DNA of 32,451 nucleotides from Roseateles sp. (GCA_019232985.1 JAFAMW010000057.1:1-32451), one strand, 5' to 3'; counted from the stretch's first letter, positions 16,812-24,919 are shown. Numbers and translations are program-made. Notes: generated by a model from the letters alone, not told the origin.

Positions 16812-17186
16812 TCAGTGCAGGCCGGCGCTGTCGGCGAGGGCGAACTCGGGCACCTCGGCGTAGAAGACCTCGGCGGCCTCGGTCACGCACAGGTAGCGGC
16901 CGGCCATGCTGCCGTGCGGCGTCTCGATCTGGGCCCAGGAGCTGTACTGGAACTTCTCGCCGGGCGCGAGCAGCGGCTGGTGGCCGACGACGGCGAGGCC
17001 GTCGACGCGCTGTTCGCGGCCGCGCGAATCGACGATGCGCCAGTGGCGGCCGATCAGCTGCGCCGTGATGTCGCCGCTGTTGACGATCGTGATCGTGTAG
17101 CTGTAGGCCCAGACGCCCTTGGCCGGGTCGGTTTGTTCGGGCAGGGCCTGGACGGCGACGCTGCAGGTCAGTTGGGCATTCGGCAT
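16812..17186 (-). CDS. apaG: ApaG protein
   Basis: A single-domain fibronectin III-like protein linked to Co2+/Mg2+ homeostasis and diadenosine tetraphosphate levels in other bacteria; its biochemical role is unsettled. The 124 residues begin MPNAQLTCSVAVQALPEQTD, the usual family start; an upstream in-frame ATG at 17216 would add 10 residues but reaches past the divergent tag start. Family signatures are YSYTITIVNSGDITAQLIGR, HWRIVDSRG, VVGHQPLLAPGE and TPHGSMAGRYLC. A CATAAT box lies 6 nt before the ATG on this strand. It diverges from tag and is followed by mltA. Confidence 0.95.
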   Translation of the reverse strand: MPNAQLTCSVAVQALPEQTDPAKGVWAYSYTITIVNSGDITAQLIGRHWRIVDSRGREQRVDGLAVVGHQPLLAPGEKFQYSSWAQIETPHGSMAGRYLCVTEAAEVFYAEVPEFALADSAGLH

Positions 17187-17192
17187 GCGGCC

Positions 17193-17200
17193 ATTATGCT
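17193..17200. promoter_or_regulatory. Overlapping divergent -10 boxes of apaG and tag
   Basis: Only 22 bp separate the two start codons. On the plus strand TATGCT (17195-17200) ends 8 nt before the tag ATG. On the minus strand CATAAT (17198-17193) ends 6 nt before the apaG ATG. The two hexamers overlap by 4 bp, each promoter's upstream region lies within the other's gene, and neither gene has room for a Shine-Dalgarno leader. Confidence 0.5.
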
Positions 17201-17208
17201 TGCGCGCC

Positions 17209-17817
17209 ATGGACAAGCTCTGGACCGCCCCCGACGGCGACGCGCGCTGCGCCTGGTGCGGCGCGGCCCCCGACGACGCCGAATACCTGCGCTATCACGA
17301 CGAGGAATGGGGCTTCCCGGTCGCCGACGACCGGCGCCTGTTCGAGAAGCTGTGCCTCGAGGGTTTCCAGTCGGGCCTGTCGTGGCGCACGATCCTGAAC
17401 AAGCGCGCGGCGTTCCGCGCCGCGTTCAAGGACTTCGACTTACACAAGGTCGCGCGCTTCGGCGCGCGCGACGTCGAGCGCCTGCTCGGCGACGCCGGCA
17501 TCGTGCGGCATCGCGGCAAGATCGAGGCGGCGATCGGCAACGCGCGCGCCTGCCTCGAGCTCGTCGCGGCCGAGGGTTCGCTCGCGCGCTTCGTCTGGTC
17601 CTTCGCGCCGGCCGAGCGCACGCCGGGCGCGACCGAGACGGCCGCGTCGCAGGCCCTGTCCAAGGCGCTCAAGCAGCGCGGCTGGCGCTTCGTCGGGCCG
17701 ACGACGATGCACGCGTTCATGCAGTCGGTGGGGCTCGTCAACGACCACGCGAGCGGCTGCGTGACGCGCGTGGCGGCCGCGCGCGCGCGCCAGGGCTTCG
17801 AGGTGCCGGGCCCATAA
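17209..17817 (+). CDS. tag: DNA-3-methyladenine glycosylase I
   Basis: Removes 3-methyladenine from alkylated DNA (base excision repair). The 202 residues start [20 protein letters not shown], with the N-terminal Cys pair that forms the zinc snap. Then come [20 protein letters not shown] (the base-recognition Glu and Trp), [20 protein letters not shown], and [20 protein letters not shown] near the C-terminus with the second half of the zinc site (His...Cys: NDHASGC). It diverges from apaG and is followed 10 bp later by rpe in the same direction. Placing tag between apaG and rpe departs from the common apaG-rpe neighbourhood. Confidence 0.96.
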   Translation: MDKLWTAPDGDARCAWCGAAPDDAEYLRYHDEEWGFPVADDRRLFEKLCLEGFQSGLSWRTILNKRAAFRAAFKDFDLHKVARFGARDVERLLGDAGIVRHRGKIEAAIGNARACLELVAAEGSLARFVWSFAPAERTPGATETAASQALSKALKQRGWRFVGPTTMHAFMQSVGLVNDHASGCVTRVAAARARQGFEVPGP

Positions 17818-17820
17818 AAT
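17815..17820 (+). promoter_or_regulatory. -10 box TAAAAT of rpe overlapping the tag stop codon
   Basis: TAAAAT overlaps the tag stop codon (TAA, 17815-17817) and ends 7 nt before the rpe ATG. No Shine-Dalgarno is present. rpe is therefore probably transcribed as a leaderless mRNA as well as by read-through from tag. Confidence 0.5.
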
Positions 17821-17827
17821 CGCGGCC

Positions 17828-18514
17828 ATGAGCAAACCCACCTACCGCATCGCCCCGAGCCTGCTGTCGGCCGACTTCGCCCGCCTCGGCGACGAGGTCC
17901 GCGACGTGCTCGCGGCCGGCGCCGACTGGATCCACTTCGACGTGATGGACAACCATTACGTGCCCAACCTGACCTTCGGCCCGATGGTCTGCGAGGCGCT
18001 GCGCAAGCATGCGCGCAAGCCCGACGGCACGCCCGCGGCGATCGACGTGCACCTGATGGTCGAGCCGGTCGACGCGCTGGCCCAGGCCTTCTGCCGCGCG
18101 GGCGCCGACCTCGTGAGCTTCCACCCCGAGGCCTCGGCCCATGTCGACCGCACGCTGCAGCTGATCAAGGCCGAGGGCAAGCAGGCCGGCCTGGTGTTCA
18201 ACCCGGCGACCTCGCTCGACGTGCTCGAGTGGGTGATCGACAAGGTCGACCTGGTGCTGATCATGAGCGTGAACCCGGGCTTCGGCGGGCAGAGCTTCAT
18301 CCCGGCCGCGCTGAAGAAGCTCGCGGCCGCGCGCGAGATCATCGCGGCGAGCGGGCGCGACATCCGCCTCGAGATCGACGGCGGCGTCAAGGTCGACAAC
18401 ATCCGCGCGATCGCCGACGCGGGCGCCGACACCTTTGTCGCGGGCTCGGCGATCTTCGGCAAGCCCGACTACCGTGGCGTGATCGACGCGATGCGCGCCG
18501 AGCTCGCGCGCTGA
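17828..18514 (+). CDS. rpe: Ribulose-phosphate 3-epimerase
   Basis: Interconverts ribulose-5-phosphate and xylulose-5-phosphate in the pentose phosphate and Calvin cycles; cytoplasmic TIM barrel. The 228 residues contain all key motifs: [16 protein letters not shown] at the N-terminus, [17 protein letters not shown] (metal-binding His and catalytic Asp), [32 protein letters not shown] and IDGGV with the second catalytic Asp, plus the phosphate loop AGSAIFG. Its usual partner gph is 5 kb away (23641), separated by an unrelated block. It shares a transcript direction with tag and the phosphatase that follows. Confidence 0.97.
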   Translation: MSKPTYRIAPSLLSADFARLGDEVRDVLAAGADWIHFDVMDNHYVPNLTFGPMVCEALRKHARKPDGTPAAIDVHLMVEPVDALAQAFCRAGADLVSFHPEASAHVDRTLQLIKAEGKQAGLVFNPATSLDVLEWVIDKVDLVLIMSVNPGFGGQSFIPAALKKLAAAREIIAASGRDIRLEIDGGVKVDNIRAIADAGADTFVAGSAIFGKPDYRGVIDAMRAELAR

Positions 18515-18527
18515 GGCTGGCGCGGCG

Positions 18528-18965
18528 ATGGCGTCGGTCCTGTTCGTCTGCCTCGGCAATATCTGCCGCTCGCCGATGGCCGAGATGCTGCTCAAGGCGC
18601 GCCGGCCCGAGTTCGCGCCGGTGCGCTCGGCCGGCACGCGCGCGGTCGGCGGGGCGATGGACGCGCGCACGGTCGCGGCGCTCGAGCGGGTCGGCGTCAA
18701 GGCCGACCGCAAGTTCCGCTCGCGCCAGGTCGAGGCCGCCGATTTCGAGCGTTACGACCTGATCCTCGCGCTCGACCACTACAACCTCTCGGACCTCGAG
18801 GCGATGCGCCCCGAGGGTTCGCGCGCGCAGCTGCGCCTGCTGCTCGACCATGTGCCCGAGCTCGCGGGCCAGGACGTGCCCGACCCCTATTACGGCCCGG
18901 CCGCCGGCTTCGACCTCGCGCGCGGCCTGATCGAGCGCGCGATCGCGGCGCTGCCGAAGGGCTGA
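18528..18965 (+). CDS. Low-molecular-weight protein-tyrosine phosphatase
   Basis: A 145-residue cytoplasmic phosphatase. The P-loop CLGNICRSP (residues 8-16, nucleophile Cys8 and Arg14) sits at the N-terminus, and the general-acid loop DPYYG lies at about residues 118-122. These are the two defining elements of the family. Family members act on phosphotyrosine proteins, often bacterial tyrosine kinases of capsule synthesis, but no kinase or polysaccharide genes are nearby. It starts 13 bp after rpe and is probably cotranscribed. It is the first gene of the block that separates rpe from gph. Confidence 0.95.
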   Translation: MASVLFVCLGNICRSPMAEMLLKARRPEFAPVRSAGTRAVGGAMDARTVAALERVGVKADRKFRSRQVEAADFERYDLILALDHYNLSDLEAMRPEGSRAQLRLLLDHVPELAGQDVPDPYYGPAAGFDLARGLIERAIAALPKG

Positions 18966-18979
18966 GCCGGGCGCGCCGT

Positions 18980-19285
18980 TCAGGCGACCTCGGCGGTCAG
19001 TTTGACGCCGAGCGCGCGGGCGACCTTGAGCACGGTGTCGAAGCGCGGTCGTGCGCCGGGGGTCAGCGCTTTGTAGAGGCTTTCGCGACCCAGCCCGGCC
19101 TGTTTGGCGATCTCTGCCATGCCGCGCGCCCGCGCGATGTCGCCGAGCGCGAGCAGGAGTAGATCGGGTTCGCCGGTCTCCAGAACGGCCGTCAGGTACT
19201 CGGCCACGGCTGCGTCGCTGTCGAGATAGCGGGCCGCATCGAAGTCGATCAACTTGCGTTGCGGCTGGCGCGAACGGGTATTCAT
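18980..19285 (-). CDS. Antitoxin of a HigBA/RelBE-like pair (HTH addiction-module antidote)
   Basis: A 101-residue protein, MNTRSRQPQRKLIDFDAARY at the start, then YLDSDAAVAEYLTAVLET and a C-terminal helix-turn-helix: ARARGMAEIAKQAGLGRESL, followed by FDTVLKVARALGVKL. This matches the putative addiction-module antidote family (TIGR02684-like) that pairs with Gp49/HigB toxins. The ATG (ending 19285) overlaps the toxin stop by 4 bp, so toxin and antitoxin are translationally coupled with the toxin first. It should neutralise the toxin and repress the shared promoter at the palindrome upstream. Base composition is visibly less GC-biased than neighbouring genes, suggesting acquisition. Confidence 0.9.
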   Translation of the reverse strand: MNTRSRQPQRKLIDFDAARYLDSDAAVAEYLTAVLETGEPDLLLLALGDIARARGMAEIAKQAGLGRESLYKALTPGARPRFDTVLKVARALGVKLTAEVA

Positions 19286-19584
19286 GAATTCCCTCCGATT
19301 TCTGCAGCGATCTTCAGCGCGCGCCGGATGTCGCGCTGCTGACTCGATTTGCTGCCAGCGTTCAGCATGACGATGATCACCCGGCCGCGGCGTATGAAAT
19401 ACAGCCGATAGCCGGGCCCGAAGTGCACGCGCATCTCCGAAAGATCGCCCTGTACTGGTGCCCAGTCGCCGAGATTCCCGGCTTCGGCCAGACGCAGCCT
19501 CGCGACGATGCGTTGGCGCGCGCGCAGATCGGCCAGTGCGTCGAGCCCGGCGACGAACTCCTCGGACTGCTTGACGAGGTACAT
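19282..19584 (-). CDS. RelE/ParE-superfamily toxin (HigB/Gp49-like)
   Basis: A 100-residue protein, predicted mRNA interferase of the RelE fold. It begins MYLVKQSEEFVAGLDALADL, then RARQRIVARLRLAEAGNLGD, and has the family's LSEMRVHFGPGYRLYFIRRG core and VIIVMLNAGSKSSQQRDIRR. The last motif, GxKSxQxxDI, is typical of TIGR02683/Gp49-type toxins. It precedes its antitoxin (HigBA order) with a 4-bp overlap. The start codon lies 8 nt after a good -10 box, so the transcript would be nearly leaderless. The pair sits within the block that splits rpe and gph. Confidence 0.92.
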   Translation of the reverse strand: MYLVKQSEEFVAGLDALADLRARQRIVARLRLAEAGNLGDWAPVQGDLSEMRVHFGPGYRLYFIRRGRVIIVMLNAGSKSSQQRDIRRALKIAAEIGGNS

Positions 19585-19591
19585 CGCCTCG

Positions 19592-19615
19592 TATTGTATC
19601 CACTTGGATACGATA
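19592..19615 (-). promoter_or_regulatory. Promoter and palindromic operator of the toxin-antitoxin pair
   Basis: GTATCC (19596-19601) and GGATAC (19606-19611) form a perfect inverted repeat around ACTT. Three of the four next outer base pairs (to 19592 and 19615) also match, giving 9 of 10. On the minus strand TACAAT (19598-19593) is a strong -10 and ATGACC (19622-19617) a possible -35 at 18-bp spacing, so the operator fills the space between them. Autoregulation by the antitoxin is inferred. Confidence 0.7.
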
Positions 19616-19654
19616 TGGTCATCCGAACCTCCAGGTGACGGTGCGCGTGCGGCC

Positions 19655-20578
<924 letters not shown>

Positions 20579-20584
20579 GCGCCG

Positions 20585-20590
20585 ATTGTG
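20585..20590 (-). promoter_or_regulatory. -10-like box CACAAT of psuG
   Basis: CACAAT on the minus strand ends 6 nt before the psuG ATG. No Shine-Dalgarno is seen, in keeping with the close -10 boxes of other genes here. Confidence 0.35.
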
Positions 20591-20613
20591 CCGGCGCGCG
20601 CCGCCGGCGTTGC

Positions 20614-21426
20614 TCAGGCGAGGCCGCGCACCAGCAGGGTCAGCGCGACGACGGCGCACAGCGCCGCGAAGCTGCGCTGCATCAGCGTCGTGCCCGAGCT
20701 GCGGCCCGCGACGCGGCGGCCGACGAGCAGCGCGGCCATCGCGCCGGCCGCGAACGGCAGCGCGATCGGCCAGGCCATTGCGCCCTTGGCCGCGGCGGAC
20801 GCGACGCCCGAGACCGACACGAGCGCGATCACGGCGAGCGAGGTGCTGACGATGCTGCGCGGGTCGAGGTCGGTCCAGCGCGTGAGCGCGGGCACGATCA
20901 CGAAGCCGCCGCCGACGCCGAGCAGGCCGCTGAGCAGGCCCGAGCCGAGCCCGGTCGCCGCGAGCACGCGCGCGCAGGCCGCGGTCCAGCGGAAGCGCCC
21001 GGTACCCGGGTCGCGCTCGCACCGCGGCGCGACGCGCGGCACGGCGGGCAGGCCGTTGGCGCGGCTGCGCAGGAGTGCGCGCCAGGCCGAATAGGCCATC
21101 ACGAGCGCGAACGCGACGGTCAGCGGCCGGTTCGGCACGCGCTGCGCGAGCTCGACGCCGAGCGGCGCGACGAGCATGCCGGCCGCGCCGATCAGCAGCG
21201 CCGCGCGGTAGCGCACTTGGCGCTCGCGCAGCCCGAGCAGCGCGCCGAGCGCGGCCGCGAGGCCGACCGCGAGCAGGCCGACCGGCGCGGCCTCGGCGAT
21301 CGCGAGCTTGAGACCGAACACGAGCAGCGGCACGGCGAGGATGCCGCCGCCTGCGCCGGTCAGCGCGAGCGTCAGGCCGACGAGGGCGCCCAGAACGAAG
21401 GCCATCGCGCTCACTGGGGCACCCAT
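20614..21426 (-). CDS. TauE/SafE family anion (sulfite/sulfonate) exporter
   Basis: A 270-residue inner-membrane protein with about seven to eight helices in two repeats. The first repeat starts FVLGALVGLTLALTGAGGGI with the family GAGGG motif, and the second has GLLSGLLGVGGGFVIVPALT, the matching GVGGG motif near residue 170. Family members export sulfite, sulfoacetate or similar organosulfur anions. It follows the cysteine desulfurase-rhodanese gene in the same direction, separated by paired hairpins, which supports a sulfur role. The ATG at 21426 is used; an in-frame ATG at 21405 (MAFVLG) is equally possible, and neither has a Shine-Dalgarno. The substrate is inferred from family and context. 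Confidence 0.9.
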   Translation of the reverse strand: MGAPVSAMAFVLGALVGLTLALTGAGGGILAVPLLVFGLKLAIAEAAPVGLLAVGLAAALGALLGLRERQVRYRAALLIGAAGMLVAPLGVELAQRVPNRPLTVAFALVMAYSAWRALLRSRANGLPAVPRVAPRCERDPGTGRFRWTAACARVLAATGLGSGLLSGLLGVGGGFVIVPALTRWTDLDPRSIVSTSLAVIALVSVSGVASAAAKGAMAWPIALPFAAGAMAALLVGRRVAGRSSGTTLMQRSFAALCAVVALTLLVRGLA

Positions 21427-21440
21427 CGCGCTACGCGCTG

Positions 21441-21491
21441 TCCCGCCGAGCGGGAGTGAGCGCCCTTCGGAGCGGCCGTGCGGGCGCTCAC
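21441..21491. repeat. Two stem-loops between the cysteine desulfurase and TauE genes
   Basis: GTGAGCGCCC (21456-21465) and GGGCGCTCAC (21482-21491) are perfect 10-bp arms with a 16-nt loop, overlapping the desulfurase stop codon. Directly next to it TCCCG-ccgag-CGGGA (21441-21455) forms a second small hairpin ahead of the TauE start. There is no T-tract on the transcribed side. Partial termination, RNA processing or stability control between the two genes is possible. Confidence 0.55.
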
Positions 21492-23086
21492 GCCACCTCG
21501 CCCGGCTCGAGCGACGGCGCCGGCGTCAGCGGACCGGTCCATAGCGCGAGCCCGCCCGCAAGGCTCCAGGCCCGAGGCCGGCCTTCGCGGCGCAGCGCGC
21601 GCGCCGCCTCGGCGCTGCGCCGACCGCTACGGCAGAAGCACAGCAGCGCGGCGTCGGCGTCGAGCGCGAGCAGCTCGGGCAGGCGCGCGTCGAGCTGCGA
21701 CAGCGGCACGGCCAGATAGCGCGCGCCGGGGCCGAGTTCGGGGCACAGTCCGAGCTTTTGCTCGTAGGGCTCGCGCACGTCGACGACCCAGGTCTTCGCG
21801 GCGAGCACCGCGATCAGCGCCGCGCCACCGAGCGCCACGCCGTCGGGCGCGTCGCCTGCGGTGTCGGCGCGTGCCGGCGCGGCGCGGCCGGCACCCGTGG
21901 CCGGGCGGCCCGGGGCAGCGCTGTCGCGCAGTGCCGCGCCGCAGGCGAGGAGGCGCGCGCAGGCCTCGGCGATGAAGTCCGCGTCGACGACCGGGCCGAA
22001 CGACAGGCGCACCGCCGCCGCGGTCTGCGCGGCCGGCAGGCCCATGGCCTCGAGCACATCGCTCGGCCGGGCCTTCGCGGCGCCGCAGGCCGAACCGGCC
22101 GACACGCGGATCTCGGCCGCGTCGAACAGGTCGAGCAGCAGGTTCGACGCGACGCCGGGCACCGCGAAGTTCAGCGTCGTCGGCAGGCACAGCTCGGGCG
22201 GCGCGTTGAAGACGAGACCCGGAAAGGCCTCCGCGAGCGCGGCCGCGAGGCGGTCGCGGAACACCGCGAGCGTCGCCGCGTCCTGGAAGCGCTGGCCGCC
22301 CTCGAGCGCCGCGAGCACGGCGCCGAACGCGGCGATGCCGGCCATGTTCTCGGTGCCCGAGCGCAGCGCGTCCTCCTGGCCGCCGCCGACGATCAGCGGC
22401 GTGAACGGCGCGCCCTCGCGCACGTAGAGCAGGCCGACGCCCTTGGGCGCGTAGAGCTTGTGCCCCGAGAACGGCGCGTAGTCGATCGGCCGTTCGGCGA
22501 GGCGCAGCGCGAGCTTGCCGAGCGCCTGGACGCCGTCGACGAGCCACAGCGCCGGGCCGCCCGCGAGCGCCGCGGCGATGCCGTCGAGGTCGCTGATCAC
22601 GCCGGTCTCGTTGTTCGCGGCCATCGTGCAGACGAGGCCCGCCCGCGGCGCCCGCGCGCACAGCCAGGCGAGGTCGTGGCGGCCGTCGCGACCGACCGGG
22701 ATCGCCTGCACCTCGAGGTTCAGGCCCAACAGCGCGTTCCAATGCGCGATCGCCTGCGGCACGGCCTTGTGCTCGGTCGCGCCGTAGAGGATCAGCGCGG
22801 GGATGTCGGCGCCCGCGTCGCGGCGCTCGCGCAGCGCGGTCAGCGCCGACAGCACGGCCGTCTGGATGCCCTCGGTCGCGCCGCTCGTGAACAGCAGCCG
22901 GCCCTTGCCCGCGTCGAGCACGCGGCGCGCGGCCGCGCGCGCGGCGTCGACGATCGCGCGCGCTTTCAGGCCGGCGCTGTGCACGCTGCTCGGGTTGCCG
23001 AAGTCGTCGGCCATCGCGAACAGCGCGGCCGCGCGCGCTTCGGGGATCACCGGGGTCGTCGCGTTGGCGTCGAGATAGATTTCCAT
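21488..23086 (-). CDS. Cysteine desulfurase fused to a C-terminal rhodanese domain
   Basis: A PLP enzyme that converts cysteine to alanine and a protein persulfide, joined to a sulfurtransferase, 532 residues. The NifS/IscS-like part (1-385) shows YLDANATTPV, TEHKAV with His106, VDGVQALGK with Asp184 and Gln187 (Gly185 replaces the common Ala), the PLP lysine in SGHKLYAPKG (Lys210) and the persulfide cysteine loop SAGSAC (Cys334). An Ala/Pro/Gly linker (about 386-418) leads to a rhodanese domain (about 420-518) with VVDVREPYE and the active loop CRSGRRS (Cys485). Sulfur could pass from Cys334 to Cys485. It is divergent from a DecR-like regulator and followed by TauE/SafE. No iscU or mnmA is adjacent, arguing against a housekeeping Fe-S role. 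Confidence 0.95.
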   Translation of the reverse strand: MEIYLDANATTPVIPEARAAALFAMADDFGNPSSVHSAGLKARAIVDAARAAARRVLDAGKGRLLFTSGATEGIQTAVLSALTALRERRDAGADIPALILYGATEHKAVPQAIAHWNALLGLNLEVQAIPVGRDGRHDLAWLCARAPRAGLVCTMAANNETGVISDLDGIAAALAGGPALWLVDGVQALGKLALRLAERPIDYAPFSGHKLYAPKGVGLLYVREGAPFTPLIVGGGQEDALRSGTENMAGIAAFGAVLAALEGGQRFQDAATLAVFRDRLAAALAEAFPGLVFNAPPELCLPTTLNFAVPGVASNLLLDLFDAAEIRVSAGSACGAAKARPSDVLEAMGLPAAQTAAAVRLSFGPVVDADFIAEACARLLACGAALRDSAAPGRPATGAGRAAPARADTAGDAPDGVALGGAALIAVLAAKTWVVDVREPYEQKLGLCPELGPGARYLAVPLSQLDARLPELLALDADAALLCFCRSGRRSAEAARALRREGRPRAWSLAGGLALWTGPLTPAPSLEPGEVA

Positions 23087-23154
23087 GGGCAGGCATTGTC
23101 TGGCTGCGGGGCTGGAATCGGCATGCGTTATTGTCTAATAGTCGCGATGTGATT

Positions 23155-23167
23155 GGAATTTCATTCC
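23155..23167. promoter_or_regulatory. Inverted repeat in the decR/desulfurase divergent region
   Basis: GGAAT-TTC-ATTCC is a perfect 5-bp inverted repeat in the AT-rich half of the 97-bp spacer, 17 bp before the regulator's ATG. It overlaps a possible -10 (TGGAAT, 23154-23159) that lies 17 bp after TTGTCT (23131-23136). It is a candidate operator for the adjacent Lrp-type regulator. On the other strand GACAAT (23100-23095) ends 8 nt before the desulfurase ATG and may be its -10. Confidence 0.4.
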
Positions 23168-23183
23168 TGATTTTATTTTTTCA

Positions 23184-23651
23184 ATGAAACTTGATTCCAT
23201 AGACCGAAGAATCCTCGAAGTCCTGCAGGCCGACGCGACGGTCCAGGTCGCGGCGCTCGCCGAGCAGGTCGGGTTGTCGGCGACGCCCTGCTGGCGGCGC
23301 ATCCAGCGCCTCAAGGAGGCCGGGGTGATCACGGCCAACGTGGTGCTCGTCGATCCGCGCAAGGTCAACGTCGGCGTGACGGTGTTCGTGTCGGTGCGCA
23401 CGAGCACGCATTCGCAGGCCTGGTTCGACCGCTTCAAGGCCATCGTCGAGGCGATCCCCGAGGTCGTCGAGTTCTACCGCATGAGCGGCGACGTCGACTA
23501 CCTGTTGCGCGTCGTCGTGCCCGACATCGCGGCCTACGACCAGGTCTACAAGCGCCTGATCGCCGACACCAACCTGTTCGACGTCAGTTCGAGCTTCGCG
23601 ATGGAAGAGATCAAGTTCACGACGGCGCTGCCGCTCAGCTATGCAAATTGA
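23184..23651 (+). CDS. Lrp/AsnC family regulator, DecR (YbaO)-like
   Basis: A 155-residue DNA-binding regulator that closely resembles E. coli DecR, the cysteine-responsive activator of cysteine detoxification, as I recall that sequence. Shared features are LDSIDRRILEVLQADATVQV at the N-terminus, the helix-turn-helix with TPCWRRIQRLKEAGVI, a VEFYRMSGDVDYLLRV core in the ligand domain, and the C-terminal FAMEEIKFTTALPL. It diverges from the cysteine desulfurase-rhodanese gene, so cysteine is the likely ligand (inference). Its last 11 bp overlap the start of gph, so it probably carries gph on its transcript. The start has no Shine-Dalgarno; the upstream 20 bp are T-rich. Confidence 0.93.
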   Translation: MKLDSIDRRILEVLQADATVQVAALAEQVGLSATPCWRRIQRLKEAGVITANVVLVDPRKVNVGVTVFVSVRTSTHSQAWFDRFKAIVEAIPEVVEFYRMSGDVDYLLRVVVPDIAAYDQVYKRLIADTNLFDVSSSFAMEEIKFTTALPLSYAN

Positions 23652-24300
23652 TACGCCCGACGCCTTCCTGATCGACCTCGACGGCACCCTCGTCGACACC
23701 CTCGGCGACTTCCACGCGGTGCTCGCGGCGACGCTTGCCGAGCTCGGCCTGCCGTCGGTATCGCGCGCCTTCATCGAACGCACGGTCGGCCAGGGCAGCG
23801 AGCACCTGATCCGCGCGGTGCTCGCCGAGGTCGGCGGCGCGCCGGCGCTGTACGAACCCGCCTGGGCGCTGTACCAGGACCATTACGCGGCGCTCAACGG
23901 CCGCCACGCCGAGGTCTATCCGGGCGTCGTCGCGGGGCTCGAGCGCCTGCGCGCCCTGGGTCGGCCGATGGCCTGCCTGACGAACAAGCCCGGCGCGTTC
24001 GCGCGCGGGCTGCTCGCTGCCAAGCAGCTAAGTCACTATTTCGACGTCGTCGCCGGCGGCGACGAGTTCGCGCGCAAGAAGCCCGACCCGCTGCCGCTCG
24101 TCGCGACCTGTGCCAGGCTCGGCGTCGCGCCCGCGCGGGCCTGGATGGTCGGCGACTCGAGCAACGACGCGCGCGCGGCGGCCGCGGCCGGCTGCGCCTG
24201 CGTGCTGGTCACCTACGGTTACAACCACGGCGAGCCGATCCGCGCGGTGCCCGCGCTGCAGCATGTCGACAGCCTCGCGGCGATCGCGCTGCCGGGCTGA
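23641..24300 (+). CDS. gph: Phosphoglycolate phosphatase (HAD family)
   Basis: Dephosphorylates 2-phosphoglycolate, arising from DNA repair or oxygenation by RuBisCO. The 219 residues carry all HAD motifs: DLDGTLVDT (motif I, nucleophile Asp), the helical cap with YPGVVAGLERLRALG, CLTNKP (motif II), the lysine of ARKKPDPLPL (motif III) and MVGDSSNDARAA (motif IV). It is usually encoded between rpe and trpE in betaproteobacteria; here both neighbours are displaced. The ATG lies inside the 3' end of the DecR-like gene (11-bp overlap). It converges on the chalcone-isomerase-like gene 7 bp away. Confidence 0.94.
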   Translation: MQIDTPDAFLIDLDGTLVDTLGDFHAVLAATLAELGLPSVSRAFIERTVGQGSEHLIRAVLAEVGGAPALYEPAWALYQDHYAALNGRHAEVYPGVVAGLERLRALGRPMACLTNKPGAFARGLLAAKQLSHYFDVVAGGDEFARKKPDPLPLVATCARLGVAPARAWMVGDSSNDARAAAAAGCACVLVTYGYNHGEPIRAVPALQHVDSLAAIALPG

Positions 24301-24307
24301 GGGCGGC

Positions 24308-24919
24308 TTACTGGTCGGCGTCGGTGCGCTGGTGCGGCTTGACCTGGCCGAGCAGCGCCTTCTTGAGGCCGCTGTCGGCCGGCTTCGCGCCGAGCCAGAT
24401 GCGCAGCAGCGCGCCGTAGAACTCGGGTTCCTTGATCACGTCGCCGGTGCGCTTGCCGTTGATCGAGATGATCGAGCCGGTGCCCTGGACATAGTCGACC
24501 GTGAACTCCTCGCCCTTGGCGAGCTCCTGCTTGGCCGCGAACAGCTGCGCGACCTTGAGCACGCCGGGCAGCGAACGGACGAACTCGTCGTGCGTCGAGT
24601 TCGCCTGGATGCCCTCGGTGAACAGCTTGCCGAGCCGTTCGCCCGAGATGTCGCGCAGCGCGACGATGCGCAGGCGCTTCGCGCCGGGCTCGGCGACGGC
24701 GGCCTCGGTCAGGTCGGCCTTCTGCGGCAGGTACAGGCCGGCCGTGTAGACCTTGAAGAAGGCCAGGTAGCGGATGCCGGCGCCGTTGAGCTGCAGTTTC
24801 TGGCCGGCGACGTCGGCGACCGTGTCGTACTTCACGCCGGCGACTTCGACGGTGTCGGCGTGCGCGGGCGCGGCGCACAGCAGGGCCGCGGAGAAAAGAG
24901 CGAGCAGGACGGCGCGCAT
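24308..24919 (-). CDS. Secreted chalcone-isomerase-like protein
   Basis: A 203-residue periplasmic protein with a signal peptide (MRAVLLALFSAALLCAAPAHA, cleavage after 21). The mature part, VEVAGVKYDTVADVAGQKLQ then GAGIRYLAFFKVYTAGLYLP, is the classic start of the bacterial chalcone isomerase-like family. Later come RDISGERLGKLFTEGIQANS and INGKRTGDVIKEPEFYGALL. Bacterial members have no proven chalcone isomerase activity; a lipid or small-molecule binding role has been proposed for related folds. A proper Shine-Dalgarno (AGGAGA) precedes the ATG. It lies on the opposite strand between gph and the trp leader, breaking the usual gph-trpE adjacency. Confidence 0.88.
   Translation of the reverse strand: MRAVLLALFSAALLCAAPAHADTVEVAGVKYDTVADVAGQKLQLNGAGIRYLAFFKVYTAGLYLPQKADLTEAAVAEPGAKRLRIVALRDISGERLGKLFTEGIQANSTHDEFVRSLPGVLKVAQLFAAKQELAKGEEFTVDYVQGTGSIISINGKRTGDVIKEPEFYGALLRIWLGAKPADSGLKKALLGQVKPHQRTDADQ

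Noticed and set aside
16812..17216. apaG starting at the ATG ending at 17216
   Set aside because: That start would overlap the divergent tag start codon and adds ten residues before the conserved N-terminus.
18980..19622. Mobile element carrying the toxin-antitoxin genes
   Set aside because: No transposase, integrase or flanking terminal repeats are visible around the pair; only a composition difference was seen.
21488..23086. Housekeeping IscS for Fe-S cluster assembly
   Set aside because: It has a fused rhodanese domain and no iscR, iscU or iscA next to it; a DecR-like regulator and an exporter are its neighbours instead.
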